A stretch of 64,000 bases of DNA, from NCBI RefSeq assembly GCF_036226885.1, contig NZ_CP109027.1, positions 8,308,001 to 8,372,000 of the forward strand, in the 5' to 3' direction. Positions within the stretch are counted from its first letter, which is position 1. Every line of letters starts with the position of its first letter. The notes below the pieces were generated by a model that ran no database searches, was not told the origin of the DNA, and saw only the letters and a list, made by a program, of their open reading frames with translations. This DNA comes from Streptomyces sp. NBC_00663 (GTDB taxonomy: Bacteria; Actinomycetota; Actinomycetes; Streptomycetales; Streptomycetaceae). Shown here in pieces: positions 7,724 through 15,973 of the stretch. The translations under genes and the position numbers were made by a program.

Positions 7724-8965
7724 TCAGCCGGCCGAGAAGACCCCGATGCCGTTGGGGACGGGGCGTTCCGCGCCGCCGGTGGGGTGGTTGCGGACCGTCA
7801 CCGAGGTCGCCCCGGGGGCGCGGGCGACCAGCGTCGACGAGCCGCCGCCGTCAAGACTGAAGCCGTCGACGGCGCCCAAGTCGCGTAGGGTGTCCGCTAC
7901 TTCGGCGATCGTCAGACCGGTGCGGTACGGCGCCGCCCCGTCCACCGCGAGCAGCAGCACCCGCCGGCCGCCGGCCGAGACACCCACCGCGGTCCGCACC
8001 GCCGAGGTCGTCGCGTCCAGCCCGGGCAGCGGCACCCGGTCCCTCAGGACCGGATAGCCGCCGACGGCGAAGCGGTACGGGATCCGGCTCGTGGTCGCCA
8101 CCAGCCGCTGCCGCACCCGCACGAGTTCGCCCACGGACAGCTTCCGCAACTGCTGCGCGCCCTCTTCCCGGCCGACGAGGACGGTCGTCCCGGCGGCGAT
8201 GGGACCGCTGCCCGGAGTGTCGGCCGCCGCCACCACCTTGCCCCGGCGGAGCGTCACCTCGTAGGTGTCCGTGCTGCACGGGGCGGCTCGGTCGGTGTCC
8301 GTGCCGCAGCTGGCGCGCAGCCGGGAGACTCCACCCCAGGCGCTGGTGAAGGCGCCGACCGAACCCACCGGCAGGGCGTACTGGTTGAGCCCGCCCAGCG
8401 GCAGCTCGTATTCCCCGGTGTCGACGGTCCCGGTCAGGGTCAGGGCGTCGAACCGGACCCGGCGGTCCACGCCCATGCCGAGCACGTCACGGGTCGAGGT
8501 GCCCGGTGGCAGCGCGGGGCCGAACCGCTGGCCGTCCGGTACCGCCGCCTTGAGCGTGTGCCCGCTCGCGATCGCCGGTCCCACACTCGCCCCGGTCGCC
8601 TCGACGCCGGGGTGCTGGGTCTCGGTGATGTTGAAGAAGTCGCCGTTGACCCCGGACACCGCGCCCTGGGCGTCGGCCAGTTGGGAGACCGGCGCCCGCG
8701 CGGCCACCGCACCGGGATACAGCAGGTCCAGGCGCACCTTGGGATCGCGCAGGTCGGCCCGGATCACATGGATGTGCGTCGGGCCCTTGGCCGCCTGGAT
8801 GTCGTACTCCTGGTACGTGACACCCGAAGCGACCGGCACGGCGTCGTCCTGCACGGCACCGGCCGGTGCCGCCCCCATCAGGGCCGCACCGGCCAGCGTG
8901 CCGAATGCCGTGAGAAACGTCAGTACCCGTCTGCCCGCCCGGAACCCTGCTCGACGATGCGTCAC
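7724..8965 (-). CDS. Secreted phosphodiester glycosidase (NAGPA-domain) family protein
   Basis: A 413-residue protein starting at a GTG at 8965, with an N-terminal signal peptide (arginines, then a hydrophobic stretch and an A-x-A site about residue 38). The C-terminal half contains DGFSLDGGGSSTLVAR, the hallmark of the NAGPA/phosphodiester glycosidase fold (mannose 6-phosphate uncovering enzyme family), and a GVNGDFFN motif in the N-terminal half. In bacteria these are exported enzymes of unknown natural substrate, possibly wall teichoic or sugar-phosphate polymers. It stands alone, convergent with the small membrane protein gene. Confidence 0.87.
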   Translation of the reverse strand: MTHRRAGFRAGRRVLTFLTAFGTLAGAALMGAAPAGAVQDDAVPVASGVTYQEYDIQAAKGPTHIHVIRADLRDPKVRLDLLYPGAVAARAPVSQLADAQGAVSGVNGDFFNITETQHPGVEATGASVGPAIASGHTLKAAVPDGQRFGPALPPGTSTRDVLGMGVDRRVRFDALTLTGTVDTGEYELPLGGLNQYALPVGSVGAFTSAWGGVSRLRASCGTDTDRAAPCSTDTYEVTLRRGKVVAAADTPGSGPIAAGTTVLVGREEGAQQLRKLSVGELVRVRQRLVATTSRIPYRFAVGGYPVLRDRVPLPGLDATTSAVRTAVGVSAGGRRVLLLAVDGAAPYRTGLTIAEVADTLRDLGAVDGFSLDGGGSSTLVARAPGATSVTVRNHPTGGAERPVPNGIGVFSAG

Positions 8966-9043
8966 AGTCCCCCCTGAGGTCCCGTCAACTGTCCCAGGGC
9001 TCAGGGGAGGTGCACCAGACGGCGACGGCCGTACGGGGGACCG

Positions 9044-9403
9044 CTAGGGGGCGACCAGGCGCGAACGGATGAGGAAACGTACGCCCTCGGGCGCCTCCAG
9101 GGAGAAGCCGCTGCCGCGGCCCTCGACGACGTCCACGATGAGGCGGGTGTGGCTCCAGAGGGCGTACTGGCTGCGGGACATCCAGAACGTCACCGGCTCC
9201 TCGACGCCCTCCACCTCCAGCTCCGCGAGCAGTACGTCGGAGCCGCCGGTGCGGAACTCGCCCTCCGGGTAGCACATCGGGGCGCTGCCGTCGCAGCAGC
9301 CGCCGGACTGGTGGAACATCAGCGGGCCGTGCGCCTCGCGCAGCCGGCGCAGCAGGTCGGCGGCGGCGGGGGTGAGCTCGACGCGCGGGATCTCCTCATC
9401 CAT
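9044..9403 (-). CDS. DUF779 family protein
   Basis: A 119-residue protein with the conserved GGCCDGSAPMCYP motif (Cys36, Cys37, Cys44), diagnostic of DUF779. The ATG at 9403 was preferred over an upstream in-frame codon because similarity begins there. DUF779 genes in other actinobacteria and pseudomonads usually sit beside an acetaldehyde-type aldehyde dehydrogenase; here that enzyme is encoded far away at 42054, so the pair has been separated. The cysteines suggest metal or redox chemistry, but the function is not established. Divergent from the SRPBCC gene at 9465. Confidence 0.88.
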   Translation of the reverse strand: MDEEIPRVELTPAAADLLRRLREAHGPLMFHQSGGCCDGSAPMCYPEGEFRTGGSDVLLAELEVEGVEEPVTFWMSRSQYALWSHTRLIVDVVEGRGSGFSLEAPEGVRFLIRSRLVAP

Positions 9404-9464
9404 ACGCCCCAGCGCACCACAGGGGAGGTTGCGACAAGGTTGCAGCCGGGAGCAGGGTGGGCGC

Positions 9465-9920
9465 ATGTACGCGACGCGGATGTCAGGGCAGGTGAAGGCG
9501 GACCGCGCGGCCGTCTACCGGATGCTGGTGGACGCCGACGCGCTCGCGAAGTGGCGGGTGCCCGACGGGATGAGCTGCGAGGTGCACACCTTCGAGGCCC
9601 GTGAGGGAGGCGCGTTCCGGATCTCGCTCACCTACGACGTGGCGACCGGCACCGGCAAGTCCGGCTCGCACACCGACACGTACCACGGCAGGTTCCTCAG
9701 GCTGGTGCCGGACGAACTGGTCGTCGAGGAGTTCGAGTTCGAGACCGGGGACCCCGGACTGCGCGGCACGATGACCATGACGACCACGCTCACCGAGGTG
9801 GACGGCGGCACGGAGGTCGTCGTCCTGCACGAGGGCATTCCCGACGCCGTGCCCGCCGACCAGAACGCGGAGGGCACACGGATGGCGCTGGCCAACCTCG
9901 CCCGGCTGGTCGAGGGCTGA
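9465..9920 (+). CDS. SRPBCC (AHSA1-like START-fold) family protein
   Basis: A 151-residue helix-grip protein resembling the Aha1 C-terminal/SRPBCC family (ADALAKWRVPDGM near the N-terminus, EGTRMALANLARLVEG at the end). Such proteins bind hydrophobic ligands and are usually unassigned. The start at 9465 was chosen over the in-frame ATG at 9480 because the earlier start still fits the family length; either is possible. It is divergent from DUF779 and convergent with the ABC-2-like gene. Confidence 0.82.
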   Translation: MYATRMSGQVKADRAAVYRMLVDADALAKWRVPDGMSCEVHTFEAREGGAFRISLTYDVATGTGKSGSHTDTYHGRFLRLVPDELVVEEFEFETGDPGLRGTMTMTTTLTEVDGGTEVVVLHEGIPDAVPADQNAEGTRMALANLARLVEG

Positions 9921-9923
9921 GCC

Positions 9924-11240
9924 TCACGCGGGCTGTGGCGTCAGGCGCTTGTGGCCCTTGCGGTCGTAGTAGAGGGTCATCGCGAACCCGAACAGCAGCC
10001 CCACGGCGGTGCCGATCGCGATCATCAGCCAGGAGCGGCTCAGGCCCGCGTCGCCGCGGGCGTCGAAGTAGAGGATCGCGCGGACGCCGTCGCTGAGCTG
10101 GCGCATGGGTTCGAAGTGGGACAGGAACCGGTAGAAGCCGGGGACCGCCTGGAGCGGGACGGTGGCGCCCGAGGACGGCAGGCCCAGGACGATGAACACG
10201 AACATGGACACCAGCTGGCCGATGCCGCCGAACGCCGCGTTGATGGCCTGCACACCGATGCCGACGGCCAGTGACGCGCAGAACGAGTAGATCCACAGCA
10301 GTGGCAGATGGGTCGCGTCCATGCCGAGCAGGGTGACGCAGGCCAGCATCACCAGGGAGACGGTGACGAGGGTGATGCCCGCGGTCATCGCCATCTTCAG
10401 CAGCAGCGTCTGGGTGCGGCTGATCGGCACGGTGGGCAGCCGGGTGTGCCAGGGGCCGATCTCGTTGTCGGCGTAGCCGAGCGAGGTGTCGACACCGTTG
10501 CTGATGACGTTGCCGCCCATGAAACCCGCCAGCACCAGCAGCAGCGTGTAGTAGAACGCGGTCAGGCCGAGGCCGCTGTGGTCGCCCAGGGGATGGCCGA
10601 CCTGGGGAGCGACGTTGACCGGGTCGGCGAGCAGCAGCCGGTCCGTGGCGGTGGCCCGCGGGGCGGCCTGGACGAGCTGCTTGCCGATGGTCTGCGAGGC
10701 CTGATGCGCCGCCTGGGTGCTGATCTGACTGGCGAGGGACGAACCGAGGCTGCCCTTGCCGGGGTTGGTGAGCACCGTGATCGTCGGCCGTTGGGCGGCG
10801 CCGGTGGTGGTGAGCGCGGCGACCGAGTCGGTGAAGTCGGCGGGGATGACGAGGGCGCCGTAGACCTTGCCGGAGTCCAGCTCGTCCTGGGCCTCGGCCC
10901 GGCTCAGCCGCCGCCAGTCCGCCTTGTCGCTCGATGTGTCCGCGAGGATCGACCGGGCGATCTGCGTGCCCAGGTTCTGTTCCTGACCGGGCAGCGGCTT
11001 GCCGGTGTCGCCGTTGACCAGCGCGATCGGCAGATCCTTCAGGTCGCCCTGCGGGTTGACGATGCCGCCCATGTAGAGCAGGGACAGCAGCAGGGCAAGG
11101 AGTCCGCTGAGGACGGTGGGGACCACCCAGAGCTTGGGGCGGCGCAGCAGGGTGGCGGCGCGGGCCCCGGGAGCGGCGGGGGCGGGGGCACGGTCCGGGG
11201 GATCGGCCGGGGCAGGGGCCTGGGGGTCGGCGTCGGTCAT
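9924..11240 (-). CDS. ABC-2/YhgE-like membrane protein (DUF3533-type)
   Basis: A 438-residue integral membrane protein: a proline-rich cytoplasmic N-terminus, one transmembrane helix near residue 45, a roughly 170-residue extracytoplasmic domain (starting GGIVNPQGDLKDLPIALVNG), and then five or six C-terminal helices. This arrangement is that of the YhgE/Pip and ABC-2 permease-like group, which exports or secretes in association with other proteins. No ATPase gene is adjacent. The ATG at 11240 has GGAG four bases upstream; another ATG at 11273 would add eleven residues. It is alone in its transcription unit. Confidence 0.82.
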   Translation of the reverse strand: MTDADPQAPAPADPPDRAPAPAAPGARAATLLRRPKLWVVPTVLSGLLALLLSLLYMGGIVNPQGDLKDLPIALVNGDTGKPLPGQEQNLGTQIARSILADTSSDKADWRRLSRAEAQDELDSGKVYGALVIPADFTDSVAALTTTGAAQRPTITVLTNPGKGSLGSSLASQISTQAAHQASQTIGKQLVQAAPRATATDRLLLADPVNVAPQVGHPLGDHSGLGLTAFYYTLLLVLAGFMGGNVISNGVDTSLGYADNEIGPWHTRLPTVPISRTQTLLLKMAMTAGITLVTVSLVMLACVTLLGMDATHLPLLWIYSFCASLAVGIGVQAINAAFGGIGQLVSMFVFIVLGLPSSGATVPLQAVPGFYRFLSHFEPMRQLSDGVRAILYFDARGDAGLSRSWLMIAIGTAVGLLFGFAMTLYYDRKGHKRLTPQPA

Positions 11241-11423
11241 GGCTCTCCGTCGGGTCGCGGCGACGTCCGTCATCCCTGTGTCCGGCAAAAGGGACGCGGT
11301 GTCCGTCGAAGGACGCGCTGTCCTTCCAGGGACGCTGTGCCCTACATAGGTACGCGACCACGGCCCCGCCCGCACCCAGACCGGGGAGGACGGGGCCGGA
11401 ATCACCCCGTCCTCCCCCGGACG

Positions 11424-11984
11424 TCACCCGGCCAGGCGCAGCAGCGTCTCCTCGAACGGCACCGCGCCCGCACCCGGCCGGTTGTGCGGAAGCCTGGCCA
11501 GGAGGGCCGCCATGGCGCAGGTGTTGGTCACGGCGGAGAACACCAGCCCGGCGCCGACCAGACCGGACAGCCAGTGCGCGGACGGCCGGGCCAGCCCCGC
11601 GGCGAAGCCCGCCACGACCAGCGAACCCGCGGTGAGCCGGACCTGGCGGTCCATCGGCCAGGGCGTGCGGGCCCCGGCCGGCCGCTCGACCGGGTGGCCG
11701 GCGGCGGCCCAGGCGCCGGTGCCGCCCTCCAGCGAGAGCGCCTCGATACCGAGCGTCCCGAGCCGGTCGCAGCCCTTGGCGGAGCGGGCCCCGGAGGCGC
11801 ACACGATCAGCAGCGGGCCGCGCGCCGCGGCCGTCCGGAGCGCGCTCGCGGCCTCGTCGAGCCGGTCCAGCGGGATGTTGTACGCGCCGGGGACATGGCC
11901 GCCGGCGAACTCGCCGGGCGTGCGCACGTCGACGACGGTGAACTCGGCGAGCCGGGCGGGGGCCACGGTGACGGGGGTGGTCAT
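11424..11984 (-). CDS. Rhodanese with C-terminal DUF2892 transmembrane domain
   Basis: A 186-residue protein with an N-terminal rhodanese domain (DVRTPGEFAGGHVPGA; active-site loop CASGARS, Cys62) and a C-terminal DUF2892 membrane domain of two helices (SLVVAGFAAGLA, then VGAGLVFSAVTN). The layout matches YgaP-type membrane sulfurtransferases, which accept persulfide sulfur at the membrane. The gene is divergent from the CstR-like repressor at 12058, and the operator between them likely controls both. It belongs to the sulfur module that continues to 14825. Confidence 0.92.
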   Translation of the reverse strand: MTTPVTVAPARLAEFTVVDVRTPGEFAGGHVPGAYNIPLDRLDEAASALRTAAARGPLLIVCASGARSAKGCDRLGTLGIEALSLEGGTGAWAAAGHPVERPAGARTPWPMDRQVRLTAGSLVVAGFAAGLARPSAHWLSGLVGAGLVFSAVTNTCAMAALLARLPHNRPGAGAVPFEETLLRLAG

Positions 11985-12016
11985 GGAACAGAACCCTTCG
12001 GTGAGGTGTTGCCCCA

Positions 12017-12042
12017 CACGGGTAGGATACCCGTGGGGGTAT
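12017..12042. promoter_or_regulatory. Overlapping inverted repeats: candidate CstR/CsoR operator
   Basis: Two overlapping palindromes lie between the divergent rhodanese and repressor genes: CACGGGTA-GGA-TACCCGTG (12017-12035, eight-base arms) and ATACCC-GTGG-GGGTAT (12027-12042, six-base arms). G-tract/C-tract palindromes of this type are bound by CsoR/CstR-family proteins. The second overlaps the leader of the repressor gene, which implies autoregulation. Confidence 0.7.
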
Positions 12043-12057
12043 ATATGAGGAGGAAGC

Positions 12058-12336
12058 GTGCAGCTCGACATGTCCGCCGAGGAACTGAGGTCGGCGCTCA
12101 ACCGGCTCCGCCGCGCCCAGGGCCAGTTGGCCGGGGTCATCCGCATGCTTGAGGAGGGGCGGGACTGCGAGGACGTCATCACCCAGCTCGCGGCGGTCTC
12201 CCGGGCCCTGGACCGGGCCGGGTTCTCGATCATCGCGACCGGCCTGGAGCAGTGCATGACCAGCGAGGACCCCGAGGTGCGCAACTCCGCGCAGATGCGG
12301 TCCCGGCTGGAGAAGCTCTTTCTCTCACTGGCCTGA
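12058..12336 (+). CDS. CsoR/CstR-family repressor, probable persulfide sensor
   Basis: A 92-residue all-helical DUF156 protein starting at a GTG with GAGGAGGAAG just upstream. Cys37 and Cys66 are 29 residues apart, as in CstR, and the position four residues before the second cysteine is Gly62 rather than the histidine used by copper-sensing CsoR. That pattern argues for a persulfide/sulfite-responsive repressor rather than a copper sensor (established family knowledge plus residue reading). It sits amid rhodaneses, a TauE exporter and a persulfide dioxygenase-like fusion, which supports that role. It converges with the TauE gene two bases away. Confidence 0.88.
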   Translation: MQLDMSAEELRSALNRLRRAQGQLAGVIRMLEEGRDCEDVITQLAAVSRALDRAGFSIIATGLEQCMTSEDPEVRNSAQMRSRLEKLFLSLA

Positions 12337-12338
12337 GG

Positions 12339-13082
12339 TCACCGCACCACGGCGACACCCATGGCCAGCGCGATCGTCAGCAGTACGGTCCCGAAGGCCC
12401 GCTGGAGCGCCGCGGGGGACACCTTCGCCGCCAGCCGCCTGCCGTCCCACGCCCCCAGGACGGCGGTCGCCAGGAACGGCATGATCAGCGCCCAGTCCAG
12501 CTGGACCGCCGACTGGGCCCGGGCCGCGAGCGCCACCAGTGCGTTGGCGACGATGACCAGCAGACTGGTCCCCACCGCCGCGCTCATCGGCACCGCCAGG
12601 ACGGTCACCAGCGCCGGTACGGCGAGAAAGCCGCCGCCGACCCCGAGGAACCCGGTCACCGTGCCGAGTCCGGCCCCGGCCGCCGCCGCCCGTCCCGTCG
12701 ACACCGATCCGGCGCCGCGTGGCGTACGACGACGCAGCATGCGTACGGCGGCCAGGGCGGCCAGCGCCGCGAACATCAGCGTCAGCAGGGCCGCGGGCAG
12801 CCGCGCGGCGAGGGCGCCGGCCCCCGCGGCGGGCAGCAGACCGGCCGCCGCGAACAGCAGCCCGGCCCGCCAGCGCACCGCCCCCGCCCGGGCGTGCGCC
12901 ACCAGGGCGGTGACCGACGTGACGATCACGATGACCAGGCTGCCCGTGGCCGCCGCGGCGGGGCTGAAACCGAGCAGATAGATCAGCGCCGGGACGGTCA
13001 GGATGCTTCCGCCCGCGCCCAGCGCGCCGAGGGCGAGCCCGACCAGGGCGCCGGCCAGCAGGGCCAGGACGAGGGCGGTCAT
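12339..13082 (-). CDS. Sulfite exporter TauE/SafE family permease
   Basis: A 247-residue polytopic membrane protein with about seven or eight helices and the glycine-rich LGLALGALGAGGSILTVPAL signature near the N-terminus, repeated in the second half as TVTGFLGVGGGFLAVPAL, typical of the TauE/SafE (DUF81) inverted-repeat fold. In sulfide-oxidation modules this permease exports sulfite or related sulfur oxyanions. Its ATG overlaps the stop of the upstream rhodanese (13079-13082), so it is translated as the last gene of the minus-strand sulfur operon. Confidence 0.9.
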   Translation of the reverse strand: MTALVLALLAGALVGLALGALGAGGSILTVPALIYLLGFSPAAAATGSLVIVIVTSVTALVAHARAGAVRWRAGLLFAAAGLLPAAGAGALAARLPAALLTLMFAALAALAAVRMLRRRTPRGAGSVSTGRAAAAGAGLGTVTGFLGVGGGFLAVPALVTVLAVPMSAAVGTSLLVIVANALVALAARAQSAVQLDWALIMPFLATAVLGAWDGRRLAAKVSPAALQRAFGTVLLTIALAMGVAVVR

Positions 13083-13435
13083 ATGACGGTCCCGAAGGTG
13101 CCGGTCCCGGGGGTGCCCTCGACGGGGAGTCCCCGCGCTGCCCAGTCACGCATACCGCCGATCACGTCGACCGCCTCCACGCCGCGTGCGGCGAGCAGGG
13201 CGGCGGCCTGTCGGGAACGGTTGCCCGAGCGGCAGATCAGCACCAGGGGGCGGGCGGTGTCGGGGAGGGGCGCGGTCGCGATCCGGGACAGTGGCACATG
13301 GTGGGCGCCGGGGACGTGGCCGGCCAGGAACTCGTCCGTCTCGCGGACGTCGATCAGGACGGCGGTGCCGTCGCGCAACCGTCGGTGCGCCTCGACGACG
13401 GTGACACGAGGGGCGCGGGGGGAGTCGTACATCAT
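13079..13435 (-). CDS. Single-domain rhodanese sulfurtransferase
   Basis: A 118-residue rhodanese with the substrate-binding DVRETDEFLAGHVPGA segment (about 29-44) and active-site loop CRSGNRSRQ (Cys68). Short one-domain rhodaneses move sulfane sulfur between thiols, here probably from glutathione-type or mycothiol persulfides to cellular acceptors. It lies 22 bases downstream of the metallo-beta-lactamase/rhodanese gene and overlaps TauE, forming the middle of the operon. Confidence 0.93.
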   Translation of the reverse strand: MMYDSPRAPRVTVVEAHRRLRDGTAVLIDVRETDEFLAGHVPGAHHVPLSRIATAPLPDTARPLVLICRSGNRSRQAAALLAARGVEAVDVIGGMRDWAARGLPVEGTPGTGTFGTVI

Positions 13436-13457
13436 GCGTGTTTCCTGATCCCCGGCG

Positions 13458-14825
13458 TCAGCCGGCGGTACAGAGCGTGAGCCCCGCCTCGGCCGCCGCC
13501 GCGTAGCCGTCGTCCACGGCCACCACCTCGCGTCCGGCCGCGTCGAGCACGGACGCGGCGATGGCCGCGCGCATACCGCCCGCGCAGTGCACCCACACCG
13601 TGCCCTTCGGGACCTCGTGCAGACGGTGGTGGAGCTGGTGGACGGGGAGGTGGACGCTGCCCTCGATCCAGCCGGCGGCGCGTTCGGCGTCCCGGCGGAC
13701 GTCGACGATCACCATGTCCTCGGCGCGCTCGCGGGCGGCGGCCAGATCGGCGAACGTGGCCCGGCGGAAGGACGCGGGCGCGGTGCCGTCGGCGATCCAG
13801 TCGGCGGGGGTGCCGACGGCCGCGGCGGCCGGGCGGTCGATGCCGACCCGGGTCAGTTCGCGCTGGGCGCGCGCCAGGTCCGCGGCGCTCTCCGCGAGGA
13901 GGGTCACCGGCTTGCCCCACGGGATCATCCAGGCGAGATACGTGGCCAGCTGTCCGTCGACCTCGAAGTTGAACGCCCCGGCCACATGCCCGGCGGCGAA
14001 CGCCACCCGGCCGCGCAGGTCCACGACCCACTCTCCGGCCGCGAGCCGCCGGGCGATCTCCCCGGCGTCGGCGACGCCCGGCGCCGTCAGGTCCACGGGG
14101 GCGGGACCGCCGGAGTTGGCCGGGCCCATGTGGGCGTAGTAGGCGGGTATGTCGTCGAGCCCGGCCAGCAGCTCCTTCACGAAGGTGTCCACGTCCTGGA
14201 GGAGCCCCGGGTTGGACCCCTTCTCGCCGCCGATCGTGCCGCCCGCGCCGCCCGCGGCGGAGGAGGAGCAGAAGCTGCCGAAGCCGTGCGTGGGCAGGAC
14301 GGGGACCGCGTCGGCCAGTTCCGCCGCGAGCCGGTGCACGGAGGCGTGCTGCGCCCGGGCCAGCCGCTCGGTCAGCCGGGGTTCGACCAGGTCGGGGCGG
14401 CCGACGCCGCCGATCAGCAGCGACCCGCCGGTGAAGGCGGCCACCGCGTGCCCCGTCTCCTCAAGGACGTACGACGTGTGGTGCGGGGTGTGTCCGGGCG
14501 TGGCCACCGCCCGCAGCACCAGGCCCTCGTCGACCGGCTCCACGTCCCCGTCGGTGACCGGGACCCGGGTGTACGCCACCTCCGCCCTGGCCGGCACCAG
14601 ATAGCGGGCACCGGTCAGCCGGGCCAGCTCCAGGCCACCGGTGACGTAGTCGTTGTGCACATGGGTCTCGGCGACGGCCACGATCCGCACGCCGCGGCGC
14701 GCCGCCCGGGCGAGGACGCGGTCGATGTCACGGGGCGGGTCCACGGCCACCGCGGTCCGGGCGCCGCCCGCCAGATAGCTGCGGTTGCCCAGCCCTTCGG
14801 TTTCCAGGGTGTCGACAAAGAACAC
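13458..14825 (-). CDS. Metallo-beta-lactamase/rhodanese fusion, persulfide dioxygenase (CstB/Blh-like)
   Basis: A 455-residue protein from a GTG at 14825, with AAGGAGGAA seven bases upstream. The N-terminal metallo-beta-lactamase domain keeps the metal motif THVHNDY (His55, His57, Asp59) and a GHTPHHTSYV segment; ETHE1-like persulfide dioxygenases use one iron here. A first rhodanese-like domain (about 260-350, DLRGRVAFAAGHVAGA) lacks the catalytic cysteine, while the C-terminal rhodanese has it (VHCAGGMRA, Cys414). This three-part layout matches the CstB-type enzyme that oxidises low-molecular-weight persulfides to thiosulfate or sulfite. Two palindromic operators lie immediately upstream. 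Confidence 0.9.
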   Translation of the reverse strand: MFFVDTLETEGLGNRSYLAGGARTAVAVDPPRDIDRVLARAARRGVRIVAVAETHVHNDYVTGGLELARLTGARYLVPARAEVAYTRVPVTDGDVEPVDEGLVLRAVATPGHTPHHTSYVLEETGHAVAAFTGGSLLIGGVGRPDLVEPRLTERLARAQHASVHRLAAELADAVPVLPTHGFGSFCSSSAAGGAGGTIGGEKGSNPGLLQDVDTFVKELLAGLDDIPAYYAHMGPANSGGPAPVDLTAPGVADAGEIARRLAAGEWVVDLRGRVAFAAGHVAGAFNFEVDGQLATYLAWMIPWGKPVTLLAESAADLARAQRELTRVGIDRPAAAAVGTPADWIADGTAPASFRRATFADLAAARERAEDMVIVDVRRDAERAAGWIEGSVHLPVHQLHHRLHEVPKGTVWVHCAGGMRAAIAASVLDAAGREVVAVDDGYAAAAEAGLTLCTAG

Positions 14826-14847
14826 GGCGTTCCTCCTTCGTGGGAAT

Positions 14848-14861
14848 TACCCCCGGGGGTA
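14848..14861. promoter_or_regulatory. Palindromic operator, CstR/CsoR type (proximal)
   Basis: Perfect palindrome TACCCCCGGGGGTA, 23 bases before the persulfide dioxygenase start and next to its ribosome binding site. It shares the TACCC/GGGTA core with the sites at 12017-12042 and 14882-14897. Confidence 0.75.
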
Positions 14862-14881
14862 TCTGTCTCTCAAGGTAACAG

Positions 14882-14897
14882 ATACCCCCAGGGGTAT
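14882..14897. promoter_or_regulatory. Palindromic operator, CstR/CsoR type (distal)
   Basis: ATACCCC-CA-GGGGTAT, seven-base perfect arms with a two-base centre, one helical-turn multiple away (about 34 bases centre to centre) from the proximal site. The spacing suggests co-operative binding of repressor tetramers over the operon promoter (inference). Confidence 0.72.
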
Positions 14898-15029
14898 TAA
14901 TCCCGCGGTCCGGGGCCGCTGTCGCGGCTGGTGCGACCTGCCGGGCGAACTCCGTCCGCCCGACCGGAAGTTGATGTGTGAAACTGTCGTCAGTCGATCA
15001 CGCATGTCGATCATCAAGGGGAGTGCAAC

Positions 15030-15818
15030 GTGACGCAGGACGGCATCGTCGGGGAGATCGACACCAGCAGGCCGCACCCCGCCCGGATCTACGACTATCT
15101 GCTGGGCGGCAAGGACCACTACGAGGTGGACGAGGAGGCGGGCGAGCGGCTCGTCGCCGTCGCCCCCGAGGCGCGGGTCAGCGTGCGGGCCAACCGGGAC
15201 TTCCTCCGCCGGGCCGTCCGGTACGTCGTCGGCGAGGGCGTCCGGCAGATCCTCGACGTCGGCACCGGGCTGCCCACCTCGCCGAACGTGCACGAGATCG
15301 CCCACGAGGCGGCGACCGACGTACGTGTGGCCTACGTCGACAACGACCCGATCGTGAAGCGGCACGCGGACGCGCTGCTCAGCCGCACGGGCGAGACGAG
15401 CATCGTCCTCGCCGACCTGCGCGATCCGCGGAGCATCGTGGACCATCCCGAGGTGCGTCGGATCATCGACTTCGACGAGCCCGTCGCCCTGCTGCTCGTC
15501 GCGATCCTGCACTTCGTGACCGACGCGGAGAAGCCGGGGGAGATCGTTTCCACCCTGCGTGACGCCCTCCCGGACGGGAGCTTCCTCGTCCTCTCGCACG
15601 CCACGGGGGACCTCTTCGAACGCAGCGACGCGCAGGCCGTCTACAACAACGCGACGGCCAGCATGAACCTGCGCGGCCGTGCCGAGGTCGAGCGCTTCTT
15701 CGACGGCTTCGACCTCGTGGACCCCGGACTGACCCAGGTCCCGTTCTGGCGCCCCGACGGGCCGCTGCCGGACGACGCCGCCTCGATCGGCTTCTACGGA
15801 GGCGTCGGCCGGAAGTAG
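15030..15818 (+). CDS. SAM-dependent methyltransferase, DUF574 family
   Basis: A 262-residue protein beginning at a GTG with AGGGGAG upstream. The opening TSRPHPARIYDYLLGGKDHY is the DUF574/Methyltransf_19 signature characteristic of Streptomyces paralogues, followed by the SAM-binding ILDVGTGLPTSPNVHE and a YVDNDPIV strand. Members are small-molecule methyltransferases of mostly unknown substrate. It is monocistronic, followed by a long hairpin, and divergent from the sulfur operon. Confidence 0.93.
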   Translation: MTQDGIVGEIDTSRPHPARIYDYLLGGKDHYEVDEEAGERLVAVAPEARVSVRANRDFLRRAVRYVVGEGVRQILDVGTGLPTSPNVHEIAHEAATDVRVAYVDNDPIVKRHADALLSRTGETSIVLADLRDPRSIVDHPEVRRIIDFDEPVALLLVAILHFVTDAEKPGEIVSTLRDALPDGSFLVLSHATGDLFERSDAQAVYNNATASMNLRGRAEVERFFDGFDLVDPGLTQVPFWRPDGPLPDDAASIGFYGGVGRK

Positions 15819-15831
15819 CGGAGCGGAACGC

Positions 15832-15869
15832 GAAGTGCGCCGGACCCGTACGGGGGCCCGGCGCACTTC
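15832..15869 (+). terminator. Long hairpin after the DUF574 methyltransferase
   Basis: Perfect 12-base arms GAAGTGCGCCGG (15832-15843) and CCGGCGCACTTC (15858-15869), followed by a pyrimidine-rich stretch but no clean T run. Likely a terminator. Confidence 0.75.
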
Positions 15870-15973
15870 TGTCTCGCCTCTCTTCACGGGACTCGCACAC
15901 GACCCGCCTATTGCTTTATGTTTCAAGTGTTACTGTCGCGCTCATTCCCCCCACCAGGCACAGGAGACCCGTT

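Noticed and set aside
12058..12336. Copper-sensing CsoR
   Set aside because: The copper-ligand histidine position holds glycine and the surrounding genes are sulfur-metabolic.
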